Assembly (NCBI GenBank): GCA_023014335.1
Contig: JAECYW010000030.1
Location: 124,001-188,000, forward strand
Source: Galerina marginata
Lineage: Eukaryota > Basidiomycota > Agaricomycetes > Agaricales > Galerinaceae
Direction of reading: 5' to 3'
Length of the DNA stretch: 64,000 nt
In this document: positions 14,535-26,140 of the stretch, one piece after another
Layout: each line of letters opens with the position of its first letter
Numbering within the stretch: position 1 is the stretch's first letter
Program-made: the position numbers and the translations under genes
The notes under the pieces: model-generated
Databases searched by the model: none
Told to the model about the DNA's origin: nothing
The model's input: the letters and a program-made list of their open reading frames with translations, nothing else

Positions 14535-16234
14535 TATGGCTGGCATAGTGGGGAATAAATCCGCCCACACTTTATTTGTAAAATACGAGTCCCCGTAGAT
14601 ATACTTGAGGTGCGCGTAAAACTTTCAATGGCTGCGCGAAAATAATTAGCAATCCCTAAACATTTAAAGCGAGTGCGCGGAAACATACTCACTGCGCGAA
14701 TATCTTATTGGCTGTCCCGAGAAAATATTACCTTGTTCCGGGAGAAATTAATGGCCCCCCGGAAAAATATTCACAATGCGCGGAAATATATTTAGTGCGC
14801 GCGAAAACATATTCGGTGCGCGAATTTCATTCTCTTTGCCCCGAGAATATCCTTCTTCAAGCTCTGCCGGCCTGCCGTGCTTACGTAAATGATCCGTTGA
14901 TGGTAATTTTCGGCAAACTCGCCAACGCGTCAACGCGTGACCGCATGACCTGTGTTGATTTCCGTTTTGGCAGGTCAATCTCAACCTCTCACCACCATTC
15001 CATTTAATTTTCCGCTCCCGTCCCACCAGCCACGTCTATACATGGCCAAAACAACGCTGAGCGTCGCTCCGAGAGCCCCTCCCCTCCAATGAGGGACGTG
15101 GGCCGGAGATTTGAGGATGGTGAAGGAGGTTTGGTGATTGAGAATGCACCAAGGTACGTCGCAAAAACGATCCCCTCTGTGCAACTCACCCATGTTTCAA
15201 CACATCCCAGCGCTGTTCATCTCGTCGCCATCCCGCGTTTTCTGTCACGTCACAGCAAATGCACCCACCTGCGATGTCCATCGCGTGGAGACTCGCGCCC
15301 AATGTCCACCATTTGGTGAGGCGTTGACCCACCCGTTGGCAACCAGCATGAGCTCATATGAGGCTCGTGTTGTGCTGGAACCCCCATATGAAGGGTTCCA
15401 GCCGCCAACGGACGCGTTTCAACACCTCTCAGGGCTTTTATTGGCGTCGGCGGACACGTTGGCAAGCAATACGAGCTCATATGAGGCTCGTGTTGTGTTG
15501 GAGCCCCCATATGAAGGGCTCCAGCTGCCGGCGCACGCGTTTCGACGCCTGCCGTGGCCTTCGCGGATGTTGCTGTACCCGCTTGCAGACAACCCAAGCT
15601 CATGTGAGGCTTGTGTTGTGCTGGAGCCCTCATGTGAGGGGTTCCAGCAGCTGGCGGATGCATTTTGACACCCTCCACGGCTTCGTCGGCGTTAATGTAC
15701 CTGCTGGCAGGCAACACGAGCTCATATGAGGCTCGTGTTGTGCTGGAGCTCTCATATGAGGGGCTCCAGCTGCCGGCGGACTTGTTAACGCCTCCCGCAA
15801 CGTTCGTTAGCGTCGGAACACCTGCTTGGAAGCAACACGAGCTCAATTGAGGCTCGTGGTGTGCTGGAGTCCTCATGTGAGGAATGCTAACTGCTAACAG
15901 ATGCATCCTGCAATGTTTGCCGGCGTCGACGTGTGCTGGAGCCTTTTGGTGAAGGCCCCAGCTGCTCGTGGACAGTTTGGGTGGCTTCCCATGGTGTCGG
16001 TGTACCCACTGGCAATTAACACGAGTATCGTGTTGATTGTCAGTGTGCAATTTGAGTTTTGGGTAGCATATGTAGCCATCGATGTAACCAGACAGCATAC
16101 TGGAATTGGTCTAACTTGGAATGCAGCACATGAGTAACCGTAAACTAGAGTAGTAATAAGTAAATTAGTTTAATTGAATGCAATATTATCAGCATTTCTT
16201 TAGCTACGTGTTGGACTCTTTATCCCTCAGTAAT
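14535..16234 (+). repeat. Left terminal inverted repeat (1,700 bp)
   Basis: Position p here pairs with position 46,086-p in the right arm, with no gap at any point I checked. At least one substitution exists: 15,730 region against 30,345 region, CACGAG versus CATGAG. The outer 380 bp are rich in GCGCG and CGCGG words. The inner part holds hairpin-forming 123-bp units. Confidence 0.9.
15346..15960 (+). repeat. Tandem array of 121-123 bp hairpin units in left inverted repeat
   Basis: Five units plus a degenerate sixth. The AGCTCA core recurs at 15,351, 15,474, 15,597, 15,719 and 15,840. Each unit has two near-perfect palindromes, one around ACGAGCTCATATGAGGCTCG and one around GGAGCCCCCATATGAAGGGC. 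They could be subterminal transposase-binding sites. Confidence 0.85.
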
Positions 16235-17169
16235 GCAAAGTTAGTTCTAGTACTGAAGACTACCACACTGGACAGACGTCTAAGTTCGCGTTCACAGGCT
16301 TAGCGGTAGCCGAAATTGCCATCAACGGATCATTTACGTAAACACGGCAGGCCGGCAAAGCTCGGAGAAAAGAAATTCATAGGGCAAAGAGAATGAAATT
16401 CGCGCACCGAATATGTTTTCGCGCGCACTAAATATATTTCCGCGCATTGTGAATATTTTTCCGGGGGCCATTAATTTCTCCCGGAACAAGGTAATATTCT
16501 CTCGGGACAGCCAATAAGATATTCGCGCAGTGAGTATGTTTCCGCGCACTCGCTTTGAAAGTTTAGGGATTGCTAATTATTTTCGCAGGGCTACTGAAAT
16601 TTTTACGCGCACCTCAAGTATATCTACGGGGACTTGTATTTTACAAATAAAGTGTGGGCGGATTTATTCCCCACTATGCCAGCCATAAGTCAGTGCTGGG
16701 TGGGATGCGTATGGCTGGCATAGTGGGGAATAAATCCGCCCACACTTTATTTGTAAAATACAAGTCCCCGTAGATATACTTGAGGTGCGCGTAAAAATTT
16801 CAGTAGCCCTGCGAAAATAATTAGCAATCCCTAAACTTTCAAAGCGAGTGCGCGGAAACATACTCACTGCGCGAATATCTTATTGGCTGTCCCGAGAGAA
16901 TATTACCTTGTTCCGGGAGAAATTAATGGCCCCCGGAAAAATATTCACAATGCGCGGAAATATATTTAGTGCGCGCGAAAACATATTCGGTGCGCGAATT
17001 TCATTCTCTTTGCCCTATGAATTTCTTTTCTCCGAGCTTTGCCGGCCTGCCGTGTTTACGTAAATGATCCGTTGATGGCAATTTCGGCTACCGCTAAGCC
17101 TGTGAACGCGAACTTAGACGTCTGTCCAGTGTGGTAGTCTTCAGTACTAGAACTAACTTTGCATTACTG
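16228..17169. repeat. 942-bp palindrome (two 460-bp arms, 22-bp spacer)
   Basis: Arms are 16,228-16,687 and 16,710-17,169, with 16,688-16,709 as loop. Every segment compared matched exactly, with no indel. The inner 375 bp of each arm is a diverged copy (roughly 90-95% by eye) of the outer end of the main inverted repeat and begins with the same TATGGCTGGCATAG terminus. The outer 85 bp is unrelated to it. Confidence 0.9.
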
Positions 17170-17213
17170 CCGTAACCGTACCGACTTTGATTAATCCTGG
17201 ACCCTTCGAGGTC

Positions 17214-17252
17214 ATAGTTTAGATTAATCCAATCTACTCTAATCTAAACTAT
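17214..17252. repeat. Short inverted repeat
   Basis: ATAGTTTAGATTA and its exact complement TAATCTAAACTAT, separated by 13 bp, beside the palindrome. It lies in an A/C-rich subterminal stretch (17,200-17,500) without coding potential. Confidence 0.7.
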
Positions 17253-17512
17253 CTATGCTTTTGGGCTACGTTTTTGACTGTTCAGACTAGAGTAGAGCTA
17301 TATACATAGTCCATCGATCAATCAGACAATCTACCCAAACCGATCAAACAGGTCACCGCAAGATGGATTCAAACCAAACCGTCAAACTGAAACCACCGAA
17401 ACAATCCAACCATCAGCTTATCGTAAATGCGAGCACGTTAGGATAGCCCATTGATGGACGGACTATGACATTAATCAAACCAATCAATCGTTAACCAAGA
17501 GTCAGACTAATG

Positions 17513-20500
17513 TCATAACTCGCTCGTGTCCTATGTAGAACCGCGTGAGTTTAGATAATAAAATATATCTGACGATGGCGTACCTCGAGATCAAGCTCTG
17601 GAATGATGTACATGGGGTCCGACCGTTCGGCGGTGACAAAGTCCGCCAGAATTTTGCCGTTCGGGTCATCGATAAGCTGTCTGACGAGGTCCCCATATCC
17701 CGCTTTTGAAAATGTATCTTTGGCGTCGCGCTCCATCTCACGATACATAGCCGACTTTTGCTTCGCGTATGCCGTTCTTCCTGGTTCGCTGCTGCTGGCC
17801 ATCGTTTTCCAGGCGGCTGACATGGTTCCGAAAGTACGGATGCAGCGCAGGAAGTCAGCCTGCTTGGCTTCCCACTCTTCTCTCCAGCGTTCCATCTCGG
17901 CTTCAGCCCTGAACCACTGGACACGGTCTCCTAAGAAGACCGTCAGGATTTGTTGAAACATCGGCAGTGTAAGACTTGCCTTCTTTCATCCACTTCTCGA
18001 CCTCTTCATCGGACATTCCGCTTTGAGGGCGGAAAGACCAGATCCAGCCATCTAAAGAACATGAAGCTGCGTTAAACCCAATCAAATTTCATGGCGAACC
18101 TTTCAGTTTTTCCTCTTCCTGTCCATCCTGCTTAGGCGGTGCTCCTCCAATTCGACGCTTCTTGCCCTTCGCATTAGGTCCCGCGGACGGGGAGTGGTGG
18201 CCTAGTAGAGAATTTGAGAAAGAGAAACAGAGAAAAGGTTCAAAGATGTCATACGTTTTGGACGCACTACTTGGGTTCCGATCATCGCAGTCACCGACCC
18301 CGAAGCCGTTGAACTTGAAGCACGTGCGCCTCCTGTGACCCCGGAGCGTGTCCATAGTAGACCATCGAAAGCTGTTGAGTCACCAACAGCGCGCTTGGAG
18401 TGGGTCGCCTTTCGATACGTATCTTCCAAAGTGAGCTCCGGAAATGAAAGATCATCGGGCGACATCCCAAGGGATATCATGGCTTGTCGAGAGGCGGAGT
18501 AATGCGCCAACAGCCCATTTCGGCGCTCTTCGACGTCGTGAACTTGCTTTGTAGCTCGTGTATGACCCCGTTGGCCGTAGGCTTGAGCCTTCTTGTCAGC
18601 CTTGAATGCGTCAATGGTCTTCGATTGGGTCTTGATCTTGGCGACGAAATCACATAGGGTGCCCTGCAGGAGATGTCGCTCATGCTCTCCGAGCTGAACA
18701 AGGTTGAATTTAATGCGATCCGCTTCGGTGAAATCGGAGGGAAGATAGAGGATTTCGCTTTCAGGTTTATCGGCGCTCTTTCCTGAAATAGCTTGTTGAG
18801 CTACTACGTCGCCAATTTGCGGGACGAGGTCCGTCTGTATCACATCGCGCCAGTCGTCGATACGTTTCCTAAGTCGCTCCCTTCTCTTCTCGATCTCAGT
18901 CGCACGATCTGAAGATTCTTCTTTGGATAAATCGGCCAGATCCTTTTTGTATGAACGTGCTTTCTGAATGACTTTGCGCCTGAGATAAGTTGTAAGACAT
19001 CTATCATGGAAGCGTAAAGAGTTAACTGACTGCTCCTCCTGTATTAGAATCCCTTCATTGAGGTAGCATGGCGCAGTAACTCTGAGACGCTCTTTGAGAG
19101 TTGTGGATTCAGCTTCTTCTGCCAACATTGCATCAAAAATGCGGGTTCGAGACGGAACTGGAAGAAGACGGAGTTTAAGCACGTAGACTAAAGTATTAAA
19201 GACAATAAACAGACCTTTGCTATCATCCTGACGATATACACATTGTACCTCCTTTGATCTGCCCCGAAAACGCCGCTCCTGACGGTCTAGGGAGTTCCAC
19301 TCGGGAACACTATCGGCGTAAACCGCGCAAAGTGTTTTGAATGCGAGGTGTTTTTGGACGAAGAGTCTCTTGGAGCGAATAAGGTCACTACGAAGTTGAG
19401 ATACTTGGATGAAATCAGCGCTGAGCGCATGGAAGGAAGAACTGACAATAACTACCTATGTTGGAGGTCTTCATCCAGTTCCAATAGGAGTGGTGGTCGA
19501 TGATGGTGTCCTGACGATGACCGTTGTTCATTTGACGGGTCTGGGGAGCTAGCTGATTGAGCTCAACCCAAGGCATCTCAGCAGTTTCGCCCTGGAAGTG
19601 GCATGCCCCCTCAATGTACGCCGACGAGTATTGATAGGTGCAATTGTCTTTGTGATTCTGGACGTGTACGAGTGGGATGAGCCAGCGGATGTTGTCAATG
19701 AAGTCGGCCTCATCGGGAAAGTTCTCTCGGAATCGTTTGACGGCGTTGATACAAAAACCACAAGAAATATCATATGAAAAGAGATGGTCGCAGTCGGTGA
19801 TAAACTTGAGGTCGTCGTTTGAAGGCGTCATTCCCACGCGCTTCATATGGCGAATGGCATGCGATAGGGCATAATCCGTGTTTGCAAACCTATAAGCGAA
19901 CATAAATTAGAGCGGGATTGCTAAAGTAAAATGGGGAACTCACTTTTCGCCGAGCTGCAGATCGACGGTAGACTTAATGAAAATGTGGCTGCACTGAATA
20001 TTAACGATGCCGGTAATATCCATGTTGCGAAATTTCTTTCGATTTTGCTTGTTTAACGCGTTTAAATGGTCGCAAGGTGTTTTCTGTTGATTTTTTAAAC
20101 TTATAAACGGTCAAACAGGAAGGAAGAACGTACTTCAGGAGCGGTATTGGGCAGGTTACGTATATATTCGCGATATTCAACCTCGTTCGGAAAGTATGCT
20201 TTCCCATCACAAAGTGAAACATCGTCGGGGTCGGTGTTCTTCGAATACTTGTTGGAGTGATGATTTCCGTCGGCAGTGTACTGGGTTTGATTTAAGTGGC
20301 TGGAAACATCGCGAGGGTGAATATGGTACTGATAAACGATGGATAAAATCGTACCGAAGCGTCGGTGGTGTTCTCTCCCAACCTGGCTCCATGTTAACGT
20401 GTGGTTCTAAGCAACAAGGGCAATGAACGACCAGGTTCCCTTCTCGGCGATGGCAAATTATGGAATCAATCCCATGAGCTTGGCCTTGACGCTTAGTTGC

Positions 20501-21523
20501 AGTCAGGAATCGCCAAATGCGCATGACAAGTCGGAATTGAGAAGATGGGTCCTGCAAAATGTGAGCAAGCGATCAACTGCGTAGAGATTTGACCTACAGA
20601 TACTCGTTGCGGAAACATGTTGTCAGTAAGGCGACGAAGGGCGCCGATGAAGTCGTGTGCTGATTCTTTCCCCTCCAGGTGGTGAAGATGATACTGACGA
20701 AGAACGCGAAAGGTGAAAGCCATGGTGGGTTGGGTCATCGTAGCAGGGAATAGTTGTGCCCTCATAAGTTGCTCCGCGCGATCTGCGGAACCCTGACAAG
20801 TGCAGAACCTAATCTTGGTTTTATGAATCCCATTAGTGTCGACGACTTCAAAGAGATTGACAGTGGCATGGGCGCTGTGGCATGGTCGTCCATAATGGCC
20901 GAGGTTTACCGAGGCGATATCGTCGCGAAGCATGCCAATATCATGGCGGATGAAGAAACCTTGTTCAAAATTCCACACCTCGGCCCAATGCGTAGGCAAA
21001 TTTCGATGGGCGTGGATGAAACAATCGGTACAAGATATCTCATAGCAGAGACAGTCGAGACAGCGAGTAGTTCGTTGAGCGCCACATGCACAAGCTTCTC
21101 CAACACGTGCATCGGCTTCCTGCTCGAAGATAAGCCCCAAGAGTTGGGGAAATGCGTCTTGGAACTGTTGGAGAGTCTTTGAGGACTGCAGATACCGGTG
21201 AATTACGTATGCCACCAAAATAGAACTCGTGGTATACTGACCTGAGTCTTTTTCTTCGACGGTGGATCTGTGCTTTCGGGTACTTCAAGACTGGGATTGG
21301 AGTTTGGAGAAACAGCAGGCAGCGGTGGCGGTGGCGGCAAGGGTAATTTGAGCAGTAGGGGTTGGGGTGGTAATGGGAGAGTCGTCTTGATCGTTCCCGT
21401 TGACGATCCGGCTATGGTCACGCCTTCACTGTAACGAGTGTTATCGTGCTCGAAAACATGTCCTTCTGCAGTAGATTTCGCGTCTGCTAATTCTTTGGCA
21501 CGAGTCTTGAATGAGCGTTGCAT
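17513..21523 (-). CDS. KDZ transposase with CxC2 cysteine cluster
   Basis: Twelve exons join without a stop into 1,145 aa: 21523-21242, 21185-20598, 20551-20355, 20299-20134, 20083-19944, 19889-19456, 19403-19215, 19157-18255, 18201-18100, 18051-17980, 17930-17584 and 17530-17513. Exon 2 has the CxC2 cluster (CGAQRTTRCLDCLCYEISC...C) typical of fungal KDZ transposases. The catalytic-core candidates follow: YTADGNHH with DPDD, the KFRNMDITGIVNIQC block, then YDISCGFC and the GETAEMPWVELN segment with its acidic residue. The C-terminal part is a charged coiled coil ending with a DGWIWSF...DRVQWFRAEAEMERW region, also usual in the family. The N-terminus is Pro-rich. The intron at 17,979-17,931 starts with GC (GCAAGT) rather than GT. 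The family is well supported. The exact catalytic residues are inferred. Confidence 0.88.
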
Positions 21524-23061
21524 AGAGGGCCGAGATGACTGAGGACAGAGACCAGATACGAAGACGCGGTCACTGACCAGAAATTCACGGTGGCATAGGT
21601 GCGTGGGACCATGATGTCACGCACAGATCTTGGTTCAGATTGAAATTCATAGACAATTAAATTCTAAAAATAGCTACTCGAGTGAACGTTTGTGCGTCTA
21701 AAAAGGCGCTACTAATTTAGAACTCCTCTGTGCAACGGCAGCGGCTTCTCTTGCTGCCTGCATCATTAACGCATGGTAACTAAGAAGAGTTGAACATTCA
21801 GGGCGTCGGGCGATAATAGGCTGACTCCAAAGTTACGCACCACGGCATAAAGACACTGAATAAGTTGGTGAGGAATGCACACATGTAAAATCGTAGCGAA
21901 AATGACTCACATCCCCCTTTTTGATTCTGACTTGTGATCGAATTTTGACCTGGAAAGAAGAGCCAGATCGTTCCTATTCAAAAATAAAATTAGGACCGTT
22001 TCCATCACCATCGCAAGCAACACAAACCTTGCAATCCGCAAACAATCCGGATGGTGCTCTTCACTTTGACTGCCGGGTGTTGCCACGATCAAGTTGACTT
22101 GACTGATTCTCTATGTTAGCTCTGCCAACTAATGCCGTGTTGGATGGGACGTACAGTAGACGAACATCGGAGGTCGTTCTTCTGGTTGTCATCGTGCCGA
22201 GGCTACAATTACATTACATGAGGCCATTTAAAGCATGCATCTTATTGTTCTGTGTGAACAAGAGGGTATTGATCGCTCCACATAGGGGGATCTTTGGTGC
22301 GTGAAAAGAGGGAATTCAGGATTCGGGATTTAATAATTCAGCGGATCGTCGGCTTGCCTTAAAGAGCATGCCAACTTGGGATATTGTGCCGTTCAGCTGT
22401 GTGGTGACTGACAGTTAAGCCTGTATCTTTGTTGGGCTGAACTTTGAATTAAATTCCTTTCGTATGGTGCATCTGTAGCTACCCTTCTATAATCTTGCTG
22501 GTTTAGATCTTAAAAAACTAGTGTTTTGCTTTCAAAATGGGCACTCCCACTATTTTATTAGTAATCCCGGTTCTTCTCATCATCGCCTTCCATTTACCAG
22601 AATTGCGGTGGAATAAGCATTCAATAATAATCTAATTGTCTTGCCACCATTTTGATTGCCGGGATATAATGCTCTTTTCTTATTGTTAAACATTAAATCT
22701 GGTCTGCTGACAATTTTGTGCGAACCTCGATCAACTTGCCTATGCAAGACGGCGGACGCCAAGCCAAGTACGACTGACCGATACATGCTTAAAGGGGAAA
22801 TGTGCATTGAGCTCGTTGCCTCAACTGTTACAATGTTGAATGTCTGGTCGTGTAGGGCGGTCCGTTTCTGAAAACGGGCCTCCCTATATGACCAGGTTGT
22901 CACATGATTTATTTCCCAAGTTGTACCAATAACTCGACGCGTATCCTGATAATTCCTAAGTACCTCAACCTTGATAGGGAAAAACTGTGAGGAGTTCTCG
23001 AGACCAGCCCGAATTCTTGGACTGAATTGAAAGACTAATATACATGTTGGTGGTAATTTGC
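21524..23061. other. Intergenic inside the transposon
   Basis: No coding frame of note. It separates the transposase promoter side (near 21,524) from the 3' end of the zinc-knuckle gene. Confidence 0.5.
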
Positions 23062-24031
23062 CTAGTCTAAGTCGGTTAAGTCAACAATGTCTTTATTGTG
23101 CCTAACCCGTTTAGACGGTCCTGAGCCCTCCCCAGCACCTGCACCTCGGATGCGTTTCAGATGCTGAGGCTCAGAGAGTTCACGTGATTCCAACTTCAAA
23201 ATCAACCGATCTAAACCCTCGCAATCTTTGTCCGCAAATGATGAGGGGCGAATAACTAGGAATTCACCTTTGAGAACCGTAAAATTACTGAAGGTCGGGA
23301 TGGGAATAAACTTCTTGATGAAGCGGTCATAGACGGACCAGCGCCTAGCAGGAAAATTTGTGAGGTCGCAAAGGTTAGAGTCGGAGTAGAGTGAGTAACA
23401 TCCATTGTTGGTCGATCGTCTTTCCTGGAGATACATGTCGCCAGCCTATAGGATTCAGTTATTTGACGATATTCAAATTTGATGCCGAAAAAGCAAAACA
23501 GACCTCCAAGTAGATAAATATATCAATGCCAACGGGTGGATTGACAAGTTCTATGCATGGTAAATTAATGTCACATATGTTCTTGGGGGCTTCAAAGACA
23601 CTTACGATTAGAAAATTCTGCGGCTTCACGCTGAGCACGCTCCGCCGCTTTAAAAGCCGCAAGACCCTTGTTTGTAGCTGCCCGAATACTCGATCCTGAT
23701 CGTACTTCATTGCCAAATAGTTCGAGTGCGTCATTTAAGCGAGTACGCAAGGTATCTGCAAGGGCGGGGGACCATGTGTCCTTGCCATAAGCGCACACGG
23801 GCTTCCCTGCGCGTCGAGCATTGCACTAAAACGGTAACGCCGAAATCAGAAGGGCTTTAAATCTAAATTTAATACTTGGTCACATACATAAAAATAGCGC
23901 CGTCCAAGATTTTCTGGAACAGAAGCGCCCATGCAGAGCCCAGGGTTATGCATATTCCCAAGGGGGCATCTTGGAATTCTCCATCGCGGCGCCAAGAGAT
24001 CAAGAAATTCTTTACGAGGAGATTGACCCAT
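23062..24031 (-). CDS. Transposon cargo: GRF-like zinc-knuckle protein
   Basis: Four exons (24031-23876, 23825-23606, 23550-23504, 23445-23062) give 268 aa. Residues 22-55 show C-x7-9-C spacing followed by ENLGRRYFYVCDQC, close to the C...N-x-GR-x-FY-x2-C pattern of GRF-type zinc fingers, which bind single-stranded nucleic acid in known proteins. An Ala/Glu/Arg-rich helix follows (about residues 85-120). The C-terminus is basic, with a KRVRH nuclear-signal-like motif and the ending DIVDLTDLD, which resembles a SUMO-interacting motif. It lies 1.5 kb from the transposase on the same strand. A role in transposition or self-regulation is inference. Intact. Confidence 0.7.
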
Positions 24032-24299
24032 TAGACTGAGGAAAGATGTTGTTGAGATTGGGAGTGGGTTATTTAGAAGTGGCGCAGTACGATAGGTAGG
24101 TATGAATGAACGTCTGGGTTGAAACCCTTAAGTAAAGTTGTTCTTAATTGTGAGATATCGTTATTGTGATTTGTTGTTAGGTAGGATACAATTCTTATTA
24201 TATATGCCTGGTCACTGCATCGTTGAAATGGTTTGAAGACAAAGTTTGTAATACATAAGCGGCTACCCTAAGCAGGTCCAGACGACCTTGTTCCTCGAT

Positions 24300-25433
24300 C
24301 TAGAAATCCTGGCAGCATTTGGATGGAAGGCCGTTATCGTCAATGAGCATTGGGATCTCATCCTCTGACTCGGTAAATTCAATTGAGACCTGTTCCTTTG
24401 CACTAAGAAACGCATGCGCGATGGCTGCATGTGGATGACCTCGGTAATTAGATGATTTGGATGAGGGAAAGTAATCGAACAGTTCACCAAGATCAGTTTC
24501 AACAAGACGCTCGCCTTTAAGATGATGGATAGCGTCAGTTTATGCTACGATAGTTGCTATATTCACGCACCATATATGATATCTCTCTTTAGGTTCGGGC
24601 GTTCCTCTCCGGACTCGCTATGCATGGAGGACAAAACTAGACAAAAAATAAAGCATCCATTAGAAGACAATATGCTAAAAAGCGAAACTGAGTACGATGA
24701 CTTGAAGTCAAATCCTGAGTAGAGCGAGCGTTATTTCTTTCGGTCTGGGCGAGGGACGAGGCAATGGAAGATTTATCGTCTGGCATTTTGGTAATTTGGA
24801 ATTTGTCCCCGACCTGCAACTCTTCGTCAATTTATAACATGCTGAAAGCAGTTTCACGAGCCATGTGATTGAAAACGGAGCTTAGGGTGAATAAGGGTGG
24901 ATATCCAAATGGGGAGGAAGGATCGGAATTGGAGTGAGGTGGAAGTATCAGGTACCAAGCCTGACACACCGGCCTCCGAGCCAGCGACCTTATCTGGCTT
25001 TGCCTGTCGCACTTTGATATTTCAGCGATCAGCATGGGCGGAGTATAAACCAGACTGCGGCTGAACACATGCACCTGTGGTCTACCGTAACGTTCGACGG
25101 TCTTAATTTTTGTACGTAGTTCATAAAATAATGCCATATAATATGCCTACCCAGTTCTGTATAATATTGGTTGCCTGGAGATGCGCTGTGCTATGAATTA
25201 GGTTGATGTGCGGACATTTTTGGCAAGTGACTTACGTTTTAAAGTTATGGCGCTCGAACAGTGTTCTCAACTCGGAAAAAACTAATTTTCCCAGAGACTA
25301 TGTATTTATTACAATCCATCTTCATTAATTTGAGAGGCGCTGTACAGCTCGTGCAGTTTGCGCGCGCCTTGGTTTGTGACCTATGACCGCAGAGTTGCAG
25401 ACCGGAATGCCGGAATGGTTCGGGCCGTTCCAA
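24300..25433 (-). CDS. Transposon cargo: unrecognised multi-exon protein
   Basis: At least three coding blocks on the minus strand look genuine. One is about 25,430-25,330 with a CTSC motif. The second is about 25,120-24,730, with a segment running from TKIKTVERYGRPQ through FTLSSVFNHMARETAFSML to VGDKFQITKMP. The last is a terminal exon, about 24,505-24,300, with ETDLGELFDYFPSS, HPHAAIAHAFLSA and the acidic ending before TAG at 24,302-24,300. I could not settle the exon borders, so the span is approximate. The tone of the sequence (variable N-terminal cysteine cluster, aromatic-rich middle, acidic tail) recalls the N-terminal parts of large fungal alpha-kinase-like or transposon-linked proteins, but I do not recognise it. 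It could be partial. Confidence 0.45.
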
Positions 25434-26140
25434 ACCGGCAGCTTCACACCTTCCCCTCCTCCCTCATCATCCAAGCATTACAACTCACCACTGCACTGCT
25501 CTACTCAACGGCACTAAAACCCCACCATCGAATACGAGAGGGACCAAAAGAAGAGATAGAATGAAGATATGACGTGTCACTTCCCCCATGCACTGCACTC
25601 CACCGGTCACCGATCAATCGAACACCTTCCACTCGCATTGTTCACCTCTTCCAATATTTACTTCCGCTCCGACTTCTCCTCAATCACGTCTCTTGTCACC
25701 TCAAAGTATCGCCTCAAAGTCCCCCTGCAATTTATTTTACGTGAGTCATTGCAGTCTGTGTCGTTTCACCTCCTCACTCTTACTATATTGTTGGAACCTA
25801 CAAATCCTGAAATGCACCTCAGAGCCACTCTTTACAGTCGCTTATTTGTTGTGTTCTGAGCACAGCGTTGGTACCTACTGTAAGTATCAGCCGTAGGCCG
25901 ATCCAAGGCGCCAACTCGCTTTGCTGGGCCCTGGATATATGCTTAAGTTGGCCTTCTCAGTCTCGCAATTGTTCTGCTGATTACTGGCCATAGCCTGGCC
26001 TCCTGGCCCCAAACTGTCGGTCCAGTGCTGTCCGGTGTCTATGCGACTGGCCCCAACATTTTGTATTTAACAGTGAGCTGAGTTCACTGCAGGTATTCAA
26101 CGTCTTCGCCCATCGCTCTATTTGTTCTCTGACCTCCGCC
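25434..26140. other. Divergent intergenic region inside the transposon
   Basis: It holds the upstream sides of the minus-strand gene ending at 24,300 and of the 26,141 gene. Open frames at 25,569-25,896 are pyrimidine-rich and probably promoter sequence rather than coding. Confidence 0.4.

Noticed and set aside
15346..15960. Regularly spaced repeats, at first sight like a CRISPR array
   Set aside because: The whole 123-bp unit is repeated with no unique spacers, and the host is a fungus.
15250..16098. 282-codon open frame inside the left inverted repeat (minus), with His/Pro/Ser-rich repeats
   Set aside because: It is open because the 123-bp unit is a multiple of three. The right arm copy has a stop from a single change, and there is no domain or start context. 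It is repeat DNA, not a gene.
16334..17063. Two identical 71-codon frames
   Set aside because: They are mirror copies within the 942-bp palindrome and have no protein-like features.
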